This document shows positions 61,158 through 64,000 of a DNA stretch of 64,000 nucleotides, piece by piece. A program made the position numbers and the translations under genes. Source of the stretch: Acidobacteriota bacterium (GTDB lineage: Bacteria; Acidobacteriota; Terriglobia; Terriglobales; Acidobacteriaceae); NCBI GenBank assembly GCA_021803035.1, contig JAJZME010000072.1, positions 1 to 64,000 of the forward strand, read 5' to 3'. A model generated the notes under the pieces. The model had not been told where the DNA came from, ran no database searches, and saw only the letters and a program-made list of their open reading frames with translations. Within the stretch, counting starts at the first letter, position 1. Each line of letters starts with the position of its first letter.

Positions 61158-63659
61158 CTACACTGACGGGCGAAGCTGCACCTGCTTCGTGGCGATGGTC
61201 AGATGCGCCGGCGCCAGCCCACCGCTCTCGGCCGTGACTTGAATGGCGCCAGCCGTTTTGGTGGATTGCAGAATGGCCTGTGCGTACCCGTTGAAAAGCG
61301 AACGCTTGGGCTCCTTGTCGCTCTCCTGGCAGTTGGGGTTGCCATTGCCCACGCCGATCAGGTCGCCATCGCCGGTGATTTTGAAGTGGATCATATTGCT
61401 GGCTATCGGAACCAGGCGGCCCTCCTTGTCGAGCGCTTCCACCGTCAGCATGGCGACGTCTTCGCCATCGGCGTCGATCTCTGCGCGATCGGCGTTGAGA
61501 CGAATGGCGGCCGCCGGGCCGGTGGTTTCGCGCTTATCGGTCAACGCCAGTTTTCCGTCTTTATATCCGTGCGCCTCAATCACGCCCGGCTCATAGCGGA
61601 CCTTCCACTGGAGATGGCCCAGATGCGGAACCTTCTGGCGTCCCTGGCTCTGGCCGTTGACCAGCAGCTCAACTTCATCGAGGTTGGAGTAAACCCAGAC
61701 CGGAATCTGGTTGCCTTCCTGGCCCTCGAAGTTCCAGTGCGGGAACAGGTGCAACACCGGTTCCCTGCTCCACCAGGACTTGTAGTAATAGAAGTCGTCC
61801 TTGGGGAATCCGCAGGTGTCGACAATGCCGAACTGCGAACTGATGGAGGGCCAACTGTAGGGTGTGGGCTCGCCGCGATAGTCGAAGCCGGTCCACGCAA
61901 ATCCGCCTGCCTCCCATTCGCGGGTGGCGTAGAAGGTCCACCACTGCTCGGCCGATTCGCCCCAACTGACGGGCACGTCGTAGGCACTCACGGTGTGGCG
62001 CAGCGGATCGGTGGTGTACTCGCCCCGCGTGCCGATGGTGCTGGCAGTCTCTGAACCGTAGACCGGCCGCGCCGGGTTTGCCTTGTGAAATGCGTCCGGA
62101 TACTGGAGGCGGTAGTTGAAGCCGATGATGTCGAGCGCGTCGGAGACACCCTGCTTGTTGTCGCCGTTGACGGCCGCGGAAACCACGCGTGTGGGGTCGA
62201 GCTCATGGCATTTGCGCACCATGGCTCCGGCGATCTTCGCGCCCTGCTCGGCCATGGGGCCCTGGAGCTGCCATTCTTCATTGCCGATGGACCAGATGAT
62301 GATGGACGGCGAGTTGCGATAGCGCTTGACCATGGCCTCAAGCTGCGCCATGCCGCTGGGGTTGGAGCTCATCTGCCGCGTCTCGCACATCATCATCACG
62401 CCCATGCGCTCGCAGGCCTCGACCCACTCTGGCGTGGGCATGTTGTGCGAGGTGCGCACGGCGTTGCAGCCCATCTGCTTCAACACGCCGAGGCGGAAGG
62501 ATTGCAGCCGGTCAGGCAAAGCAGAGCCCACACCGGCGTGGTCCTGATGGTTGCAGGTGCCTTGAATCTTGAGCGGCTTGCCGTTGAGGAAGAATCCCTT
62601 TTGCGCATCGAAGCGCGCCGTGCGCACGCCGAAGGTTACGCGTTCGGCGTCACGCGCCGCGCCGTTTGCGGAGACGGTTGCGATGGCGGTGTACAGATTT
62701 GGCTCATCGACCGACCAAAGCGCGGGATTCACCAGCCGGGCGCTGGCGCTGAAACTGGCGGAGCCATAGGCGCCAACCTGCTGCGCGGGAGACTCCGCCG
62801 TGGCGACAGTTTTCCCGCCGGCATCCAGAATCTGCCAGCTTACGCGCGCATTTTCAGGCTGTTTTGCGTGGTTTTCGACGATTGTGCCCAGAGCCAGCGT
62901 GGCGGAATTGCCGGAGATCGTCGCACGCACCGTACTTTCCCAATTGCCCAGGTGGAGCGGGTCCATTTTGTTGAGCCACACGTGCCGGTAGATGCCGGCG
63001 CCCTCGTAAAACCATCCTTCGCCAAAGCTGGCGTCAACGCGCACAACGATGTAATTTTTCGCGCCGTAGTTCAGAAAGTCAGTGAGGTCGTAGCGAAACG
63101 GCGTGTAGCCATCGCCGTGGCGGCCCATGTAGCAGCCGTTGACGAAAACCATGGAGTCGCGAAAGGCGCCGTCGAACTCGACCCAGATGCGCCGGCCCTG
63201 GTCGCTGGCCGGAATGTCGAACTCCCGCCGGTACCAGCCCACGCTGGTCGCCGGGTAGCGCCGGCCGAGCGGCTTATAGCCGTGCGACTTCAGCTCCTTG
63301 TCCCAGACGAATGGCAGCTCGACGGCCCAGTCGTGGGGCAGGTTCAGCGGACGCCACTTGGAGTCGTCGAAGCCCGCTTTGGCGAATTTGAAGTCTCCGG
63401 TTTTGGCGAAATCGCTCTGCCCGTAACCGAACCCAAGGTCCTTGGCCGGATCGTTGCCGTTGCCGAAGATGAACTTCCACCCGAAGTCGAAGAGGAACTG
63501 CTCTCTGGGCGCGACGGCCGAGCGGGCCGGCGAAGATGCAGCGTCAAGATTGCCCGCCGACCGTGCGGCGTTGCTTGCCCAGGACATGCGGGGCATCATG
63601 GACGACGCGGAAAGAGCCAAACCGGAACAGAGCAAATCACGACGGGAGATGGAAGGCAT
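61158..63659 (-). CDS. Tat-exported glycoside hydrolase family 2 protein (beta-galactosidase type)
   Basis: 833 aa from the ATG at 63657-63659, preceded by AGAGG. A twin-arginine signal is present (SRRDLLCSGLALSASSM). Then come a sugar-binding domain (YRREFDIPASDQGRRIWVEFDGAF), an Ig-like domain and the TIM barrel with the acid/base Glu461 in WSIGNEEWQ and nucleophile Glu537 in YGSETAS. C-terminal DUF4982-type and Ig-like modules follow. Probable exo-beta-galactosidase or related enzyme with unknown substrate. A LacI-type operator lies about 100 bases upstream. Confidence 0.92.
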   Translation of the reverse strand: MPSISRRDLLCSGLALSASSMMPRMSWASNAARSAGNLDAASSPARSAVAPREQFLFDFGWKFIFGNGNDPAKDLGFGYGQSDFAKTGDFKFAKAGFDDSKWRPLNLPHDWAVELPFVWDKELKSHGYKPLGRRYPATSVGWYRREFDIPASDQGRRIWVEFDGAFRDSMVFVNGCYMGRHGDGYTPFRYDLTDFLNYGAKNYIVVRVDASFGEGWFYEGAGIYRHVWLNKMDPLHLGNWESTVRATISGNSATLALGTIVENHAKQPENARVSWQILDAGGKTVATAESPAQQVGAYGSASFSASARLVNPALWSVDEPNLYTAIATVSANGAARDAERVTFGVRTARFDAQKGFFLNGKPLKIQGTCNHQDHAGVGSALPDRLQSFRLGVLKQMGCNAVRTSHNMPTPEWVEACERMGVMMMCETRQMSSNPSGMAQLEAMVKRYRNSPSIIIWSIGNEEWQLQGPMAEQGAKIAGAMVRKCHELDPTRVVSAAVNGDNKQGVSDALDIIGFNYRLQYPDAFHKANPARPVYGSETASTIGTRGEYTTDPLRHTVSAYDVPVSWGESAEQWWTFYATREWEAGGFAWTGFDYRGEPTPYSWPSISSQFGIVDTCGFPKDDFYYYKSWWSREPVLHLFPHWNFEGQEGNQIPVWVYSNLDEVELLVNGQSQGRQKVPHLGHLQWKVRYEPGVIEAHGYKDGKLALTDKRETTGPAAAIRLNADRAEIDADGEDVAMLTVEALDKEGRLVPIASNMIHFKITGDGDLIGVGNGNPNCQESDKEPKRSLFNGYAQAILQSTKTAGAIQVTAESGGLAPAHLTIATKQVQLRPSV

Positions 63660-63752
63660 CAAAAGACCTCTTTCACGGGAAATCTGGCCGCATTTTGCAG
63701 AAGGATCCGCGACGGCAAACAAGGGTGAAATATACAACATGCAGGATAGCTA

Positions 63753-63766
63753 AGTAAACGGTTTCA
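63753..63766. promoter_or_regulatory. LacI/GalR-type operator upstream of GH2 gene
   Basis: The plus strand reads AGTAAACGGTTTCA; the reverse complement TGAAACCGTTTACT matches the cre-like consensus TGWAANCGNTNWCA at all but the last base. The site centres on CG, as LacI-family proteins require. It lies about 95 bases upstream of the GH2 start, where a promoter would be. Confidence 0.5.
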
Positions 63767-63867
63767 CAAAGGCTAGGCAGCGCCTAAACGCAGACGGACG
63801 CCATGGCTGACAGGGGGCCGACAGGCAAAATGTGTTAAATTCAAGAAGTCAAAAAAGACCACGCGCC

Positions 63868-63956
63868 GGAGAGATGGCCGAGTGGCTTAAGGCGCACGCT
63901 TGGAAAGCGTGTATACCCAAAAGGTATCCAGGGTTCGAATCCCTGTCTCTCCGCCA
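63868..63956 (+). tRNA. tRNA-Ser (GGA anticodon)
   Basis: Acceptor stem GGAGAGA (63868-63874) pairs with TCTCTCC (63946-63952), followed by discriminator G and encoded CCA (63954-63956). Anticodon stem CACGC/GCGTG encloses loop TTGGAAA with anticodon GGA at 63902-63904. The long variable arm (TATACCC..GGTA) is typical of tRNA-Ser, and GGTTCGAATCC is the T arm. It decodes UCC and UCU. Confidence 0.96.
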
Positions 63957-64000
63957 TTAATTGAAAATAAAGGATTTAAGTAGCGCGGCTGCACTCGTGG

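Noticed and set aside
1-64000. CRISPR arrays, rRNA genes and complete insertion sequences
   Set aside because: I saw no regularly spaced repeats, no rRNA-like sequence and no full element with terminal repeats; only a truncated possible transposase at the left edge.

Overview
The window is a high-GC bacterial chromosome segment that reads as Acidobacteriota, most likely the Terriglobia/Acidobacteriaceae side. Support: a TIGR03435-family protein (a family concentrated in Acidobacteria), a hopanoid radical-SAM protein of the HpnJ type, a LacI-regulated sugar-hydrolase style, an 11-subunit complex I operon, and a bacterial myo-inositol oxygenase. The taxonomic call is inference from gene content only.

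Layout. 1-120: start of a truncated, probably transposase-derived ORF running off the left edge. 382-12773 (minus): one long nuo operon, nuoA-B-C-D-H-I-J-K-L-M-M'-N read from right to left, with two nuoM copies and no nuoEFG. 13014-17417 (minus): pstB-phoU and a beta-propeller/phosphoesterase protein, with no Pst permease or binding protein nearby. 18015-21870: LacI regulator, small cysteine protein, homoserine dehydrogenase, TIGR03435 protein. 21994-24182 (minus): feoA-feoB. 24511-29656 (plus): small unknown protein, pyruvate:ferredoxin oxidoreductase and an overlapping dihydroorotate-dehydrogenase-like protein. 29729-35026 (minus): hoxE-F-U-Y-H plus maturation protease, a group 3d-type bidirectional NAD-linked [NiFe] hydrogenase. 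35027-36509: gene-poor stretch with one small SMR-like membrane protein. 36510-46905: UPF0173 hydrolase, APC permease with a C-terminal USP-like domain, 41-aa membrane protein, lnt, prfB with a programmed frameshift, CoA-binding protein, DsbD-like reductase, an alpha/beta-hydrolase lacking its nucleophile, Rieske ferredoxin. 47024-54697: myo-inositol oxygenase, queF, an adaptor-TPR-TolC operon, hpnJ and a split SMR-type transporter pair. 54768-61086 (minus): AddA/AddB-like helicase-nuclease pair. 61158-63659 (minus): Tat-exported GH2 beta-galactosidase-type enzyme. 63868-63956: tRNA-Ser(GGA).

How the parts fit. Much of the window is redox energy metabolism: PFOR produces reduced ferredoxin, Hox exchanges electrons between NAD(H) and H2, and the NADH-module-free complex I with an extra antiporter-like subunit would pass electrons from an unidentified donor (possibly ferredoxin) to quinone. 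The second NuoM (1923-3431) lacks the transmembrane lysine that the other copy keeps. Other blocks concern phosphate, ferrous iron, the cell envelope (Lnt, DsbD, HpnJ, efflux) and sugar use (GH2 with a LacI-type operator, myo-inositol oxygenase).

All family calls were made by reading motifs by eye; no database search was run.
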